A DNA stretch of 64,000 nucleotides from Cloacibacterium normanense (GCF_002943105.1 NZ_PTPZ01000009.1:54583-118582), one strand, 5' to 3'; counted from the stretch's first letter, positions 7,863 to 17,225 are shown. Made by a program: numbers and translations. The notes: a model not told the origin generated them from the letters alone.

Positions 7863-8357
7863 TTGAAAAGAATCCTTCTACTTTCCGACACCCATTCTTA
7901 TATAGACGATAGAATTTTAGAATATGCTAAAAATGCTGATGAAATTTGGCATGCTGGTGATTTTGGAAATTTAGAAGTGATAGACGAACTGAAAAAAGTA
8001 GGAACATTACGAGGTGTTTTCGGGAATATTGATGAAGCAAAAATAAGAGCTGAATTCCCAGAAATAAATGTTTTTGATTGTGAAAAAGTAAAAGTAGTGA
8101 TGATTCACATTGGCGGATATCCTCATAAATATGCACCAAGAGTGAAACAAATATTAAAGGAAGAAAAACCTCAAATTTTTATTTCCGGACATTCTCACAT
8201 TTTGAAAGTAATGTATGACAGAGAATTAGAAATTCTGCATCTCAATCCTGGCGCTGCTGGAAAACATGGTTGGCATAAAATGAGAACCATGCTGAGATTT
8301 GAAATCAATGGTGAGAAAATTGAAAATCTAGAAGTGGTGGAATTGGGAGCGAAGTAA
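7863..8357 (+). CDS. YfcE/MJ0936-type metallophosphoesterase
   Basis: Small calcineurin-like phosphodiesterase with a two-metal site; physiological substrate unknown. Visible metal-ligand motifs in order are SDTH (Asp9, His11), HAGDFG, FGNID, a histidine pair in MIHIGGYPH, and SGHSH, followed by LNPGAAG. I start it at TTG 7863, giving 164 residues beginning KRILLLSDTH, because the family starts here and an earlier start would run deep into truA. It leads a cluster with a 114-residue unknown protein and an Smr protein. Confidence 0.85.
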   Translation: MKRILLLSDTHSYIDDRILEYAKNADEIWHAGDFGNLEVIDELKKVGTLRGVFGNIDEAKIRAEFPEINVFDCEKVKVVMIHIGGYPHKYAPRVKQILKEEKPQIFISGHSHILKVMYDRELEILHLNPGAAGKHGWHKMRTMLRFEINGEKIENLEVVELGAK

Positions 8358-8368
8358 ATTATAAGAAT

Positions 8369-8713
8369 TTGGAAAATTTAGAAAACTTATTGAAGTTAAA
8401 TCTCGAGTTTGATAGTGTTGAGAATATTTTAAAACTTATTTCAAAAGCACAAAATCTAGAACTTCATTCAATCGTTCTAGAAAAAAAATATTGTGAGGAG
8501 ATCTATGCATTAAGGTATGAAATAAGTGAAGAACTAGGAAATCAACCGCCATATTTTATGAAAGCCTTTCATAAGCTTGTTGAAAATTTAAAACACAGCA
8601 ATACCGCAAATATTGGAATTACTAGTTTTAATTTAGAAGATGATAACGATAGATTTTACATTATTTTCTTTGAAAAAATCGAAAATAAAATTTTAGGAAT
8701 ATTGTCAAAATAA
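8369..8713 (+). CDS. Uncharacterised 114-residue protein
   Basis: I do not recognise this protein. It starts at TTG 8369, 11 nt after the yfcE-like stop, and ends 7 nt before the Smr gene, so it is very likely co-transcribed. It is soluble with no signal peptide or membrane segment, acidic in the first half, and predicted mainly helical at the N-terminus with an alternating strand-like end (NIGITSFNLEDDNDRFYIIFF). The tight fit between two recognised genes supports it being real. The only internal ATG is far downstream. Confidence 0.6.
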   Translation: MENLENLLKLNLEFDSVENILKLISKAQNLELHSIVLEKKYCEEIYALRYEISEELGNQPPYFMKAFHKLVENLKHSNTANIGITSFNLEDDNDRFYIIFFEKIENKILGILSK

Positions 8714-8720
8714 CTTTAAA

Positions 8721-9215
8721 ATGAAAATAGGCGATTTGGTTTCGGTGATAGATGATGATTTGAAAGGGAAAATTTCTGCTTTCAAAGAAAATCTAGTGCA
8801 AATAGAAGACGAACATGGTTTTCATTATGACATTGAAAAAAGTAAAGTCGTACTCTACAATCATAATATTTATGATGATATTTCTATCACTGCAAAAAAG
8901 GAAACCTCTACTAAAATTTCTAAAAAAAATCAAACTCAACCGCAGTCCATCGATTTACATTTCGAAAAATTGGTCAATAATCCTCAAGATTTTGAATCTT
9001 GGGAAAGATTGATGATTCAGCGTGAAAAGCTCATTGAAAAATTAGAATATTGCAGAAGCAACAACATGAAAAAACTGAACATTATCCACGGAATTGGGGA
9101 TGGCGTTTTGCAAAATATGGTACACGAAGTTTTACAAGGTTTCGCAGGAATAGAATACGAAGACCATGATTTTTTCTATCACAGCACGGGAAATGCCTTG
9201 GTTACTTTTTTGTAG
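8721..9215 (+). CDS. Smr-domain protein (small MutS2-related)
   Basis: Residues 90-164 form an Smr domain like the C-terminus of MutS2, with the IDLHFEKL start and the HGIGDGVLQ loop typical of this nicking-endonuclease-like fold. Residues 1-45 are a small beta domain (MKIGDLVSVIDDDLKGKI) found with Smr in Bacteroidota, followed by a Lys/Thr/Ser-rich linker. The cellular role is unsettled: branched-DNA processing or ribosome rescue are both known for Smr proteins. Its last 14 nt overlap the convergent DUF6370 gene. Confidence 0.8.
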   Translation: MKIGDLVSVIDDDLKGKISAFKENLVQIEDEHGFHYDIEKSKVVLYNHNIYDDISITAKKETSTKISKKNQTQPQSIDLHFEKLVNNPQDFESWERLMIQREKLIEKLEYCRSNNMKKLNIIHGIGDGVLQNMVHEVLQGFAGIEYEDHDFFYHSTGNALVTFL

Positions 9216-9519
9216 AATTTGGCAGCAATTTGAAATAACTTACCACAAATTTTCCATCCTTCACTTCACCGATGACTTCTGCTTTTTTGACGGCATTGCA
9301 AAAACCGTCATCAGCATGTGCATCTCCGTGTTCATCTATTTTAGTACCTTCTACGAAATAACTTTTCCCGTCAATTCTTACGGCTAAATCACAACCTTTT
9401 TTGTCTTTCATTTTGAACTGACATTGTCCGCAAGCTGCTTCTACAACTTGCTTCTTTTTCTCTTGAGAAAATCCAAAAGTAAAACTCAAAAGTGCAATAA
9501 ATAAAACGAGATTTTTCAT
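9202..9519 (-). CDS. DUF6370 family exported protein
   Basis: A 105-residue Bacteroidota protein of unknown function. It has a Sec signal peptide (about 1-19, ending FGFSQ) and then a compact domain with CGQC (about 30-33), a further Cys, an acidic/His stretch (DEHGDAHADDGFC) and strands GKSYFVEGT and GKFVVSYF. The CxxC plus Cys/His pattern suggests disulfides or metal binding in the periplasm; that is inference. Its 3' end overlaps the Smr gene by 14 nt, tail to tail. Confidence 0.75.
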   Translation of the reverse strand: MKNLVLFIALLSFTFGFSQEKKKQVVEAACGQCQFKMKDKKGCDLAVRIDGKSYFVEGTKIDEHGDAHADDGFCNAVKKAEVIGEVKDGKFVVSYFKLLPNSTKK

Positions 9520-9585
9520 ATTACCTTAACTATCTTTCAAAAATAGTTTAAAAATCAATACCTTTGCATTTATTGGTAAAAAACT

Positions 9586-10302
9586 ATGAAAAAACTTTCT
9601 TTACTTTTCACCAAAGATGGTTTACAATGGCACATTTCTAAAGGAAAATCAGTGCTAGAAGAAGCATTTCATTTCGTGACAGAAGAAACTTCGCCTCATT
9701 TAGTAGAAGAAAAACTAGATGATGTTTTAAAATTTGATGACTACAAAGAAATAGAAGTGATTTCTGCACTTAATCATTTTTCGCTTACTCCAGATACTTT
9801 TGCAGAGCACGAATTGGGTTACAAACTGATTTCTTATAACGCTCCTGTAGACGAAGCCAACGAAGAATTGATGCTTTCTGTGAACAAAAAATTTGCGGTG
9901 CAATTTTACTACACTTTTCCAAAGCATTTTTACCAAAAAATTAAAGCAAAAAAATTACTTACGAAATTTAATTTCTCTGGCGAAAAATTTTTAAATGCTT
10001 TAACTGTTAAAAACCACAAAGAAATTCACATCAATTTATATCATCATCAAGTAGAATTTTTCGCTTTTGAAAATAAAAAAGTGATTCTTTATAATAACTT
10101 AGATGCTGATTCTGAAGTAGATTTCTTGTATTTCATCATGTTTTCTTTGAGCAAAATAAATTTTGGAACCGCAGAAACGTATTTTCATATTTATGGAGAA
10201 ACTCACGAAAACGAAACCTTTATTTCAGAACTGAGAAAGTTTGTTAAAAATATTAAAGTCCATTTTGACAACGCTCCGAAAAAGAATTTTGTTCTTTCTT
10301 AA
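9586..10302 (+). CDS. DUF3822 family protein
   Basis: A 238-residue cytosolic protein matching the Bacteroidota-restricted DUF3822 family, which commonly sits directly upstream of rsmD, as here (23 nt). No catalytic motif is obvious; the alternating strand pattern could fit an actin-like fold, but I cannot establish that. A TACCTTTG promoter element at 9559-9566 lies 19 nt before the ATG. Confidence 0.8.
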   Translation: MKKLSLLFTKDGLQWHISKGKSVLEEAFHFVTEETSPHLVEEKLDDVLKFDDYKEIEVISALNHFSLTPDTFAEHELGYKLISYNAPVDEANEELMLSVNKKFAVQFYYTFPKHFYQKIKAKKLLTKFNFSGEKFLNALTVKNHKEIHINLYHHQVEFFAFENKKVILYNNLDADSEVDFLYFIMFSLSKINFGTAETYFHIYGETHENETFISELRKFVKNIKVHFDNAPKKNFVLS

Positions 10303-10325
10303 AAATCATTTATCAAAAATCAACC

Positions 10326-10901
10326 ATGTATAGAATTATCTCTGGCAAATGGAAAGCAAAAAGAATTTCTGCTCCTAAAAATTTCGATGTAAGACCTACC
10401 ACAGACTTTGCTAAAGAAGCACTTTTCAGCATTTTGGCGAATCGTCACGAAGTAGAATTTTGCTCCGTTTTAGACCTTTTTGCTGGAATTGGCTCTATTA
10501 GTTTAGAATTTGCTTCTAGAGATTGCAAAGACGTTACTGCAGTAGAAATGAATCCTAAACATGCTGCTTTCATTAATTCTACTGCTGCAGAACTAGAAAT
10601 GGCGCTTCAAATTAATGTACAGCGTGGTGATGTTTTCGAATGGTTAAAGAAAAACAGAACCAAGAAAACTTTTGACATTGTTTTTGCAGATCCGCCTTTT
10701 GAATTAGAAGAAAAAAAATACAATGAACTGATTTCTTTGGTTCTCAATAATAATTTCTTAAAAGAAAACGGAACTTTTGTTTTAGAACATCAGTCTAAAA
10801 TGAAATTAGAGCATCCTCAATTAATCGAAACCAGAAAATACGGAAATGTGAGTTTTTCTTTCTTTGAAGCAAATCAAAATGAGGAAACCTCTGAAGCTTA
10901 A
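10326..10901 (+). CDS. rsmD: 16S rRNA (guanine-966 N2)-methyltransferase RsmD
   Basis: SAM-dependent methyltransferase that modifies G966 of 16S rRNA. Glycine-rich motif I DLFAGIGS is at 50-57, the acidic SAM contact at about Glu74 (AVEMN), and the catalytic ADPPF at 121-125. The family begins with YRIISGKWK as here. Length is 191 residues, normal. It follows the DUF3822 gene in an operon and is convergent with murI. Confidence 0.95.
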   Translation: MYRIISGKWKAKRISAPKNFDVRPTTDFAKEALFSILANRHEVEFCSVLDLFAGIGSISLEFASRDCKDVTAVEMNPKHAAFINSTAAELEMALQINVQRGDVFEWLKKNRTKKTFDIVFADPPFELEEKKYNELISLVLNNNFLKENGTFVLEHQSKMKLEHPQLIETRKYGNVSFSFFEANQNEETSEA

Positions 10902-10910
10902 TTTTAGATT

Positions 10911-11732
10911 CTAAAGTTTTTTTAGCTCCAAACTAATTTTATTTCCAAAGAATTTTTTCGAAATTTTCTCGAAGTTTTTCGTGATGTCTGAAAGGTAAAA
11001 ATCGGTATTTCCTTCTTCGTGTTGAGTATTTAGCAAGTCATTTTTGCTCAAAATATCTCTTACATAACTCGCTACAATTTTAGGAGAATCAATGACTCTT
11101 ACTCTGGTTCCGTAATATTTTTTGATTTCTTCAATCAGAAGCGGATAATGGGTACAACCTAGAATAAGGGTTTCTATATTTTTTAACTTTTTGTCGCTCA
11201 AATAGTTATAAATAATTGCATGTGTAATTGGGTGATTTACAAAACCTTCTTCGATGGCAGGAACCAATAAAGGCGTTGCCAATTCATCTACTTGAATATA
11301 TTTATTCAGTTTTCTGATAGATTTTCTGTACAAACCAGAATTTACCGTTGCTTTAGTCGCAATAACTCCTACATTTTGGTGAATTTCGAAAGCTACTTTT
11401 TCTGCAACTGGGTTAATAACATCAAAAACCAAAGCCTGATTTCCCACCAATTCCTTCACCTCTTGCAAAGCATTTGCTGTGGCTGTATTACACGCAATAA
11501 CGATGGCTTTACAATTATTTTCTAATAAAAATTGGGTAATCTTTAAAGAAAAACCGATAATCGCTTCTCTAGATTTTTCGCCGTAAGGTAAATGTGCAGT
11601 GTCACCGAAATAAATAAAATTTTCGTGCGGCATTAATCGTTTTATTTCTTTGGCTACGGTAAGTCCACCAACACCGGAATCAAAAATCCCTATCGGTTGT
11701 GATGATGAAAGATGAGAATAATCTGGTTTCAA
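10911..11732 (-). CDS. murI: Glutamate racemase
   Basis: Makes D-glutamate for peptidoglycan. The cofactor-independent two-base catalytic pair is present: Cys81 (ACNTATAN) and Cys193 (GCTHYPLL), with substrate motif GIFDSGVGG at 15-23. The frame opens with TTG at 11732; there is no in-frame ATG before the conserved core and the family usually carries a short leader, so TTG is likely the true start. Length is 273 residues, normal. It is convergent with rsmD. Confidence 0.95.
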   Translation of the reverse strand: MKPDYSHLSSSQPIGIFDSGVGGLTVAKEIKRLMPHENFIYFGDTAHLPYGEKSREAIIGFSLKITQFLLENNCKAIVIACNTATANALQEVKELVGNQALVFDVINPVAEKVAFEIHQNVGVIATKATVNSGLYRKSIRKLNKYIQVDELATPLLVPAIEEGFVNHPITHAIIYNYLSDKKLKNIETLILGCTHYPLLIEEIKKYYGTRVRVIDSPKIVASYVRDILSKNDLLNTQHEEGNTDFYLSDITKNFEKISKKFFGNKISLELKKL

Positions 11733-11760
11733 AGGCTTGAAATTTTTACAAAAATACTAA

Positions 11761-11795
11761 AGATTTTAGATTTTAGATTTTAGATTTTAGATTTT
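11761..11795. repeat. Tandem heptamer AGATTTT, five copies
   Basis: Five perfect copies of the 7-mer AGATTTT fill the gap between hemW and murI. The same unit recurs inverted at 17257-17277. The copy number is likely variable by slippage. Confidence 0.85.
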
Positions 11796-12920
11796 TTAAA
11801 GAATAAAGAGATCTGAAGCAATTCCATCGGCTAAAAACCAATGTTTTTCTGGAATTTTTAAGTGATTTTCTTCTATCACTAGAATTCCTTCTTCTAATTT
11901 TGACTGAATCCTATTTTTAAAAATTTCTAAAATTTCGCCAGAAAATTTTTCGTGGAGTTTTTCTAAATCTACACCCCAAATCGTTCTGAGACCAATCATG
12001 AGCATTTCATTGTACTGGTCTTTTTCAGAAAGTTTTTCGGTTTCCTTGGGAAGGATGTTTTCTGCTAAATTTTTAATATAAATGGTGTTATTAGCAACAT
12101 TCCAACTGCGCTCGTTTCTACCGTTATAAGAATGTGCAGAAGGACCTATTCCCAGATATTCTTTATATTTCCAATACGCTGAATTGTGCTTCGATTCAAA
12201 ATCTTTTTTAGCAAAATTAGAAATTTCGTAATGTATGAAACCATTATCTTTTAGGAAATCAGACATATAATAGAACTCTTTATTTTGCTCTGTTTCTTTC
12301 GGTTCTGCGATTTTATTTTTCTTAATCCAAGCATTCAAAGCTGTTTTGGGCTCGATGGTCAATGCGTAAGAAGAAACGTGAGGAACTTGAAGCTCTATGG
12401 TTTTCTGAAGATTTTCTTTCCAAATTTCAAAATTGGAAGTTGGCGAACCATAAATTAGATCAATACTCAGATTTTCGAAGCCAAAATCTTGCGCTCTTTT
12501 GATAGAACTTTCGGCTTCAGAAGCATTATGAGCACGATTCATGAGCTTTAAATCTTCTTCAAAAAAACTTTGTGTTCCTATAGAAAGTCGATTGATTTCG
12601 GTTTTGGCTAAATCTTTCAGAAAATTTTTATCCAAATCATCAGGATTAGCTTCTAGTGTGATTTCAATATTCTTCTCAAAATCAAAATACTTTAAAATCT
12701 CATCTATTAAAGATTTGATTTCATCCACAGAAAGAATAGACGGAGTTCCGCCACCAAAATACAGAGACGAAAGTGTTTTGTTTTCCAGCTCCTCTTTTCT
12801 TAGAAAAATTTCTTTTTTTATTGCCGAAATCATTTCGTCTTTCTGCTTCAATGAAGTAGAAAAATGAAAATTGCAATAACTGCATTTCTGCTTGCAAAAA
12901 GGAATGTGGAGGTAAATCAA
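11796..12920 (-). CDS. hemW: HemW-type radical SAM protein
   Basis: HemW is a radical SAM protein thought to insert haem into acceptor proteins; it was formerly annotated as oxygen-independent coproporphyrinogen oxidase. The CxxxCxxC iron-sulfur motif is at Cys9, Cys13 and Cys16, followed by LYFGGGTPS and the SIGTQSF segment. Length is 374 residues. The HemN-type fourth cysteine pattern (CxxxCxxCxC) is absent, since Phe18 replaces it, which favours HemW. The frame begins with TTG at 12920 where the family starts (IYLHIPFC). Confidence 0.92.
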   Translation of the reverse strand: MIYLHIPFCKQKCSYCNFHFSTSLKQKDEMISAIKKEIFLRKEELENKTLSSLYFGGGTPSILSVDEIKSLIDEILKYFDFEKNIEITLEANPDDLDKNFLKDLAKTEINRLSIGTQSFFEEDLKLMNRAHNASEAESSIKRAQDFGFENLSIDLIYGSPTSNFEIWKENLQKTIELQVPHVSSYALTIEPKTALNAWIKKNKIAEPKETEQNKEFYYMSDFLKDNGFIHYEISNFAKKDFESKHNSAYWKYKEYLGIGPSAHSYNGRNERSWNVANNTIYIKNLAENILPKETEKLSEKDQYNEMLMIGLRTIWGVDLEKLHEKFSGEILEIFKNRIQSKLEEGILVIEENHLKIPEKHWFLADGIASDLFIL

Positions 12921-12995
12921 TTTTGTTGGGTGTTAGATGTTTGATAGACGATTTACTAATAAATCGTAAGTCTGAAATCAGAATTCTAAAATTCG

Positions 12996-13946
12996 TTAAC
13001 GATATCTAAATCCTCTTTGATTGATGAAATTAGGAATATCATAACCTAAACTGAGCATGAAAGAATTTCCGCCGTATTCTTGAATATCAGACAATCCTAA
13101 ATTATAAGAAGCTCCGAAATGGAGTTTATTAAGTTTAAATTTAATAATAGGTGACATGCTTAACTGTTGGCTTCCCACAGCACTTTTTGCAGTTCTGTAA
13201 TTGATTCCCGCAGCAAAATAGTCACTTTCACCATACAATTTCATCAAAACATTGATGTCAAACATTCTAGATGAATTGGTATTCAAATTCATCATCACAG
13301 AAGGTTCTACCGAAAATCCTTCGGTAATTTCCCAATCGTAACCTGCATTAAGGTAAAATCTGGTTGGCGACGGTTCTATACCATTTACCACTGGTGTATT
13401 GTTACTCAATGGAATATCTGCAACAGAAATTCCCGCAAAAGCTCTGCTATAAGTAGCTTGTAACCCTAAATTAGCATAAGCAATGAAAATACTATTGTTA
13501 TTTTCGTAAAGCAAAGGATCATTTGGATCTTGCGCATTTACTTTAGAAACATCAAAGTTCTGATTGTAAAAATTTACTGAAGTTCCGAAAGAAAATTGGT
13601 CTTTTCTGCCATCTTCATCACTGAGTGGAACAAAGTAAGAAGCGCCAATTGCAATTCCATTTGCAGAAATTGGTCCGTTTTGGTCATGAAAAAAATAAGC
13701 GCCTATTCCTACTCTATCAAAAGCATTGGCATGAATTCCTACCGATTGCACATTGGGAGATTCATCAAATTTTGAAAATTGTTTTTGATAATTGGCAACC
13801 AAATTTACATCATCTGTTTTACCAATATGTGCAGGATTAAAGAGAAATTCACTATCAAATAAATATTGCTGATACATAGGAATTGTTTCTTGAGCATAGT
13901 TCAATCCTGAAAAAGCAGCAAAAAATGTGAATAATATTTTTTTCAT
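12996..13946 (-). CDS. PorP/SprF-family outer membrane protein
   Basis: Membrane protein of the PorP/SprF family, whose members act with the type IX secretion system or with surface adhesins of gliding Bacteroidota. A signal peptide (about 1-18) precedes QETIPMYQQYLFDSEFLFNPA, the family's N-terminal signature, and the rest alternates as a beta-barrel to a terminal aromatic-rich strand. At 316 residues it is full length. No adhesin or other gliding/T9SS gene is adjacent, so its partner cannot be named here. Confidence 0.85.
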   Translation of the reverse strand: MKKILFTFFAAFSGLNYAQETIPMYQQYLFDSEFLFNPAHIGKTDDVNLVANYQKQFSKFDESPNVQSVGIHANAFDRVGIGAYFFHDQNGPISANGIAIGASYFVPLSDEDGRKDQFSFGTSVNFYNQNFDVSKVNAQDPNDPLLYENNNSIFIAYANLGLQATYSRAFAGISVADIPLSNNTPVVNGIEPSPTRFYLNAGYDWEITEGFSVEPSVMMNLNTNSSRMFDINVLMKLYGESDYFAAGINYRTAKSAVGSQQLSMSPIIKFKLNKLHFGASYNLGLSDIQEYGGNSFMLSLGYDIPNFINQRGFRYR

Positions 13947-14002
13947 GGTCGTGAATTTCTAAACGTCAAATTTAAGTAAAATTGTTTTATAGTACCACAA
14001 TT

Positions 14003-15067
14003 TTAAGCATTTTGCAAGTAATTTCTCCATTTTTCTACCGCATCTTGCATATCTTTTGGCATTGGTGATTCGAAATACATTTCTTTTTTTGTAGTAGGAT
14101 GAATGAAACCTAAAGTATGAGCGTGTAAAGCATGTCTAGGTAAAACTTCGAAGACATTTTTTACAAATTGCTTGTATTTTGGCAAGTTTACCCCACGCAA
14201 AATTTCATGACCTTCATATCTTTCATCGTTAAAAAGCGTATGACCAATATGTTTAAAATGCGCTCTAATTTGGTGAGTTCTTCCCGTTTCTAGTTTACAT
14301 TCCACCCAAGTCATGTATTTGAATCTTTCTAAAACTTTATAATGTGTTACCGCATGTTTTCCTTGGCTTCCATCTTCATAAACTGCCATTTGCATTCGGT
14401 TTTTCGGATGTCTTCCGATGTGTCCTCTGATTGTGCCTTCGTCATTTTCTAAATTTCCCCAAACAAAAGCCCAATATAAACGTTTGGTTTTTCGGTCAAA
14501 AAATTGCTTGGCCAAAAAGCTCAATGCATATTCATTTTTGGCTAAAACAATCAATCCAGAAGTGTCTTTATCAATTCTATGAACCAAGCCTACTCTATCT
14601 AAATCTGAAGTAAATCCATTTTTCTGAAAATGAAACGCAACTGCATTCACCAATGTTCCTTGCCAATTCCCAAAACCTGGATGAACTACCATTCCTGGTT
14701 CTTTGTCTACTACCAAAACATCATCATCTTCATAGACAATTTTAAAGGGAATATCTTCTGGAATGATAACATTTTCACGCGGAGGATGCGTTAATAAAAC
14801 CGAAATTTCATCACTCGGCTTTACACGATAATTTTGTTTTACAGGATTACCATTTACGATGACGTTTCCTGCTCTACATGTTTGCGAAATTTTATTTCTA
14901 GAAGAATTTTGGCGATAAATCAAAAGAAATTTATCTATTCTTAAAGGTTCTTGTTTTTTATCAACAGTAATATTGAGATGTTCAAACAACCCCGAGTTTT
15001 CTTCGTCATTAGAATTTTCGTCTTCTAACAATAGCTCTTCTTCTAAAAAATCTTCTTTTTCGCTCAT
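14003..15067 (-). CDS. rluD: RluA/RluD-family 23S rRNA pseudouridine synthase
   Basis: Makes pseudouridines in large-subunit rRNA, most likely the RluD positions. It has an acidic N-terminal extension of about 30 residues, an S4 RNA-binding domain (about 38-95) and the catalytic domain with HRIDKDTSGL, whose first Asp (about 166) is the expected catalytic residue. I start at ATG 15067 (MSEKEDFLEE, 354 residues) rather than an in-frame TTG at 15076, because that TTG falls inside the T-tail of the preceding gene's terminator. It lies downstream of the PASTA gene. Confidence 0.9.
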   Translation of the reverse strand: MSEKEDFLEEELLLEDENSNDEENSGLFEHLNITVDKKQEPLRIDKFLLIYRQNSSRNKISQTCRAGNVIVNGNPVKQNYRVKPSDEISVLLTHPPRENVIIPEDIPFKIVYEDDDVLVVDKEPGMVVHPGFGNWQGTLVNAVAFHFQKNGFTSDLDRVGLVHRIDKDTSGLIVLAKNEYALSFLAKQFFDRKTKRLYWAFVWGNLENDEGTIRGHIGRHPKNRMQMAVYEDGSQGKHAVTHYKVLERFKYMTWVECKLETGRTHQIRAHFKHIGHTLFNDERYEGHEILRGVNLPKYKQFVKNVFEVLPRHALHAHTLGFIHPTTKKEMYFESPMPKDMQDAVEKWRNYLQNA

Positions 15068-15073
15068 ATTATT

Positions 15074-15108
15074 CAAAAAAACTTTGCCAAAAAATTTTCG
15101 GCAAAGTT
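15074..15108 (-). terminator. Terminator between the PASTA gene and rluD
   Basis: The stem AACTTTGCC/GGCAAAGTT (15080-15088 with 15100-15108) is followed by T6 on the minus strand, ending seven bases before the rluD ATG. It can serve as a terminator or attenuator for rluD. Confidence 0.75.
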
Positions 15109-15135
15109 CTATAAATTATTTTAATTTCTAAAAAA

Positions 15136-16119
15136 CTACTCTACAATTACCTTTTTAGCTGGTTTTTCTTCTGCTGGTTTTGTTTCTGTAGGTTTTGTAT
15201 TATTTGTATTGGTAGTGGTTTTAGGTTTTTCTACAGGTGGTTTTGGTGTAGTATTTACTGGCTCCTCACTTGGAACTGGGATAAACTCATTATCAGAAGG
15301 TTCTGGCATGGTATTAATATCCGTAGTTCTATAAATACTATTCAGTTTTTGGATTTTAGACTGCATTTCGGCAGGTGTTTTTTTACTTGCCCACAAATCT
15401 ATTTGCATTCCTTGATCTCTTACAGAACCACTTGCGGGATCTTGATAGTAAATAATGTCCGATTCATCACTTAATCCATCTTCATGGTCTACAATCCCTA
15501 ATTCAAAATAGTTTTGGGTAATTATTGCTTTCGCTTCTGCCACAGTTCTTCCTACCAAATTAGGAATCACTACGTTTCTCATCGGTCCAGAACCAATGAC
15601 TAAATCTAGCGTAGAATACATCGGTACTTTTTCTCCCGGTTTGATCACTCTGCCATTAAACATCATTCTAATGACCGCATCTTTCTGAATATTAGGCTCA
15701 TAAATAGTGTCTCCTACCTTTAAACCTAATAAGTCAAACTTTCTGAAAGCCAAATACTTATATCTATCCAAAACATCAGGAACCGCAACTGGCGCATAAG
15801 TTTTAGGATTAACTTTTAAAAGAATGGCTCTACCATTTTTCACTCTAGAACCTGGATTTGGATAGATTTTAAGAACTTGCAATGGCTTAAATTTTGGATC
15901 GTATTTAAAACTATCTACTTCATATTCTAAGCCTTGGTCATCTAAAACCTCTATTGCTTGTTGTACCTTCATATTGACAACATTCGGAACCTGAATTTCT
16001 TCACCGTGATTGGTGTGAAATTCTAGCCATCGAAAGGTAAGCCAAACTACTCCTACAAAAATTACAAGTGCTACTATTAAGTTTACAAAAACTTTCCAGT
16101 GGAAAAAAGATCGAAGCAT
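15136..16119 (-). CDS. PASTA-domain membrane protein
   Basis: A 327-residue bitopic protein: a short cytoplasmic start, one transmembrane helix (about 11-31), three PASTA domains (about 38-105, 110-178, 183-252; each with a VPNVV/VPDVL/IPNLVG strand) and a Pro/Thr/Lys-rich tail. PASTA domains bind peptidoglycan or muropeptides in other bacteria. No kinase or transpeptidase domain is attached, so it is a stand-alone sensor or anchor. It is divergent from ddl and upstream of rluD, an arrangement usual in Flavobacteriia. Confidence 0.88.
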   Translation of the reverse strand: MLRSFFHWKVFVNLIVALVIFVGVVWLTFRWLEFHTNHGEEIQVPNVVNMKVQQAIEVLDDQGLEYEVDSFKYDPKFKPLQVLKIYPNPGSRVKNGRAILLKVNPKTYAPVAVPDVLDRYKYLAFRKFDLLGLKVGDTIYEPNIQKDAVIRMMFNGRVIKPGEKVPMYSTLDLVIGSGPMRNVVIPNLVGRTVAEAKAIITQNYFELGIVDHEDGLSDESDIIYYQDPASGSVRDQGMQIDLWASKKTPAEMQSKIQKLNSIYRTTDINTMPEPSDNEFIPVPSEEPVNTTPKPPVEKPKTTTNTNNTKPTETKPAEEKPAKKVIVE

Positions 16120-16224
16120 AAATTTTTTATTTATTCGAAATATAAACGCAAATATAAATATAAAATTATGAAATATTTAAGTTGAAAAATAATTACATTT
16201 GCGTTTATTAGTTTTTTAAAAAGT

Positions 16225-17208
16225 ATGAGCAAGAAAAATGTAGCCGTAGTAATGGGTGGCTTCTCTGATGAATACAAGGTTTCTCTGAAAAGCGGCCAAT
16301 TGATTTATGATTCTCTAGACAGAGATTTATATAATGTTTATAAAGTAGTAATTCTAAAAGACGAATGGTACTTTTTAAACGAAAATGAAGAAAAACTTCC
16401 CATTAACAAAGGAGATTTTTCGGTAACGCTTTCAGACGGAGCAATTTTAAAATTTGACGTTTGTTTCAACATTATTCACGGTGCTCCTGGCGAAAATGGT
16501 GAATTACAAGGCTATTGGAACGCTATTGGTCAAAAATATACCGGCTGTGATTTCTACAAAAGCGCTCTTACTTTCAACAAAAAAGATACTCTTGCCGTTT
16601 TAGCAAAATATGGTATTCCTTCTGCAAAAAGTTTTTACCTGAGAAAAGGAGAAAATATTAATGAAGATAAAATTCTAGAAGAATTAGGTCTACCTTTATT
16701 TGTAAAACCCAATCAAAGTGGCTCTTCACTCGGAATTTCTAAAGTTAAAGCCAAATCTGAATTGGCGGCAGCGATAGAATTTGCCTTCAAAGAAGATGAT
16801 GAAATTTTAATAGAATCTTTCTTAAACGGAATGGAAGTTTCTGTAGGTGTTATCGATTACAAAGGCGAAACCATTGTTCTTGGAATTACAGAAATTGTTC
16901 CGCACAAAGAATTTTTCGATTACGAAGCGAAATATGAAGGTGCTTCCGAAGAAATTACACCCGCTAGATTAGACGAAGAAACCAGATACAAAGTAGAAAA
17001 AATCGCAAAACATGCCTATGAATCTTTGGGAATGAGCGGTTTTTCTAGAAGTGAATACATCATTATGGATGGAACGCCTTACATGCTAGAAATGAATACC
17101 AATCCTGGATTTTCACCAACTTCTATCTTACCTCAACAAGCAAAAATTTACGGAATTTCTATCAAAGACCTTTGTGGAAACGAAGTAGAAAAAGCATTAG
17201 CTAAATAA
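16225..17208 (+). CDS. ddl: D-alanine--D-alanine ligase
   Basis: ATP-grasp enzyme making the D-Ala-D-Ala dipeptide of peptidoglycan. It begins with the family's VAVVMGGFSDEYKVSLKSG segment. It shows the ATP-grasp core (LPLFVKPNQSGSSLGISK), the EVSVGV strand and the metal/C-terminal motif EMNTNPGFSP. Length 327 residues is slightly below the 340-370 common elsewhere but normal for the group. The binding region ends with the usual D-Ala contacts, and no vancomycin-type (VanA) signature was noticed. A TACATTTG promoter element (16194-16201) precedes it. Confidence 0.95.
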   Translation: MSKKNVAVVMGGFSDEYKVSLKSGQLIYDSLDRDLYNVYKVVILKDEWYFLNENEEKLPINKGDFSVTLSDGAILKFDVCFNIIHGAPGENGELQGYWNAIGQKYTGCDFYKSALTFNKKDTLAVLAKYGIPSAKSFYLRKGENINEDKILEELGLPLFVKPNQSGSSLGISKVKAKSELAAAIEFAFKEDDEILIESFLNGMEVSVGVIDYKGETIVLGITEIVPHKEFFDYEAKYEGASEEITPARLDEETRYKVEKIAKHAYESLGMSGFSRSEYIIMDGTPYMLEMNTNPGFSPTSILPQQAKIYGISIKDLCGNEVEKALAK

Positions 17209-17225
17209 TTATTAAATGATAAATT

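Noticed and set aside
11796..12920. Oxygen-independent coproporphyrinogen oxidase HemN
   Set aside because: The iron-sulfur motif is CxxxCxxC without the extra cysteine (CxxxCxxCxC) of HemN; this is HemW-like.
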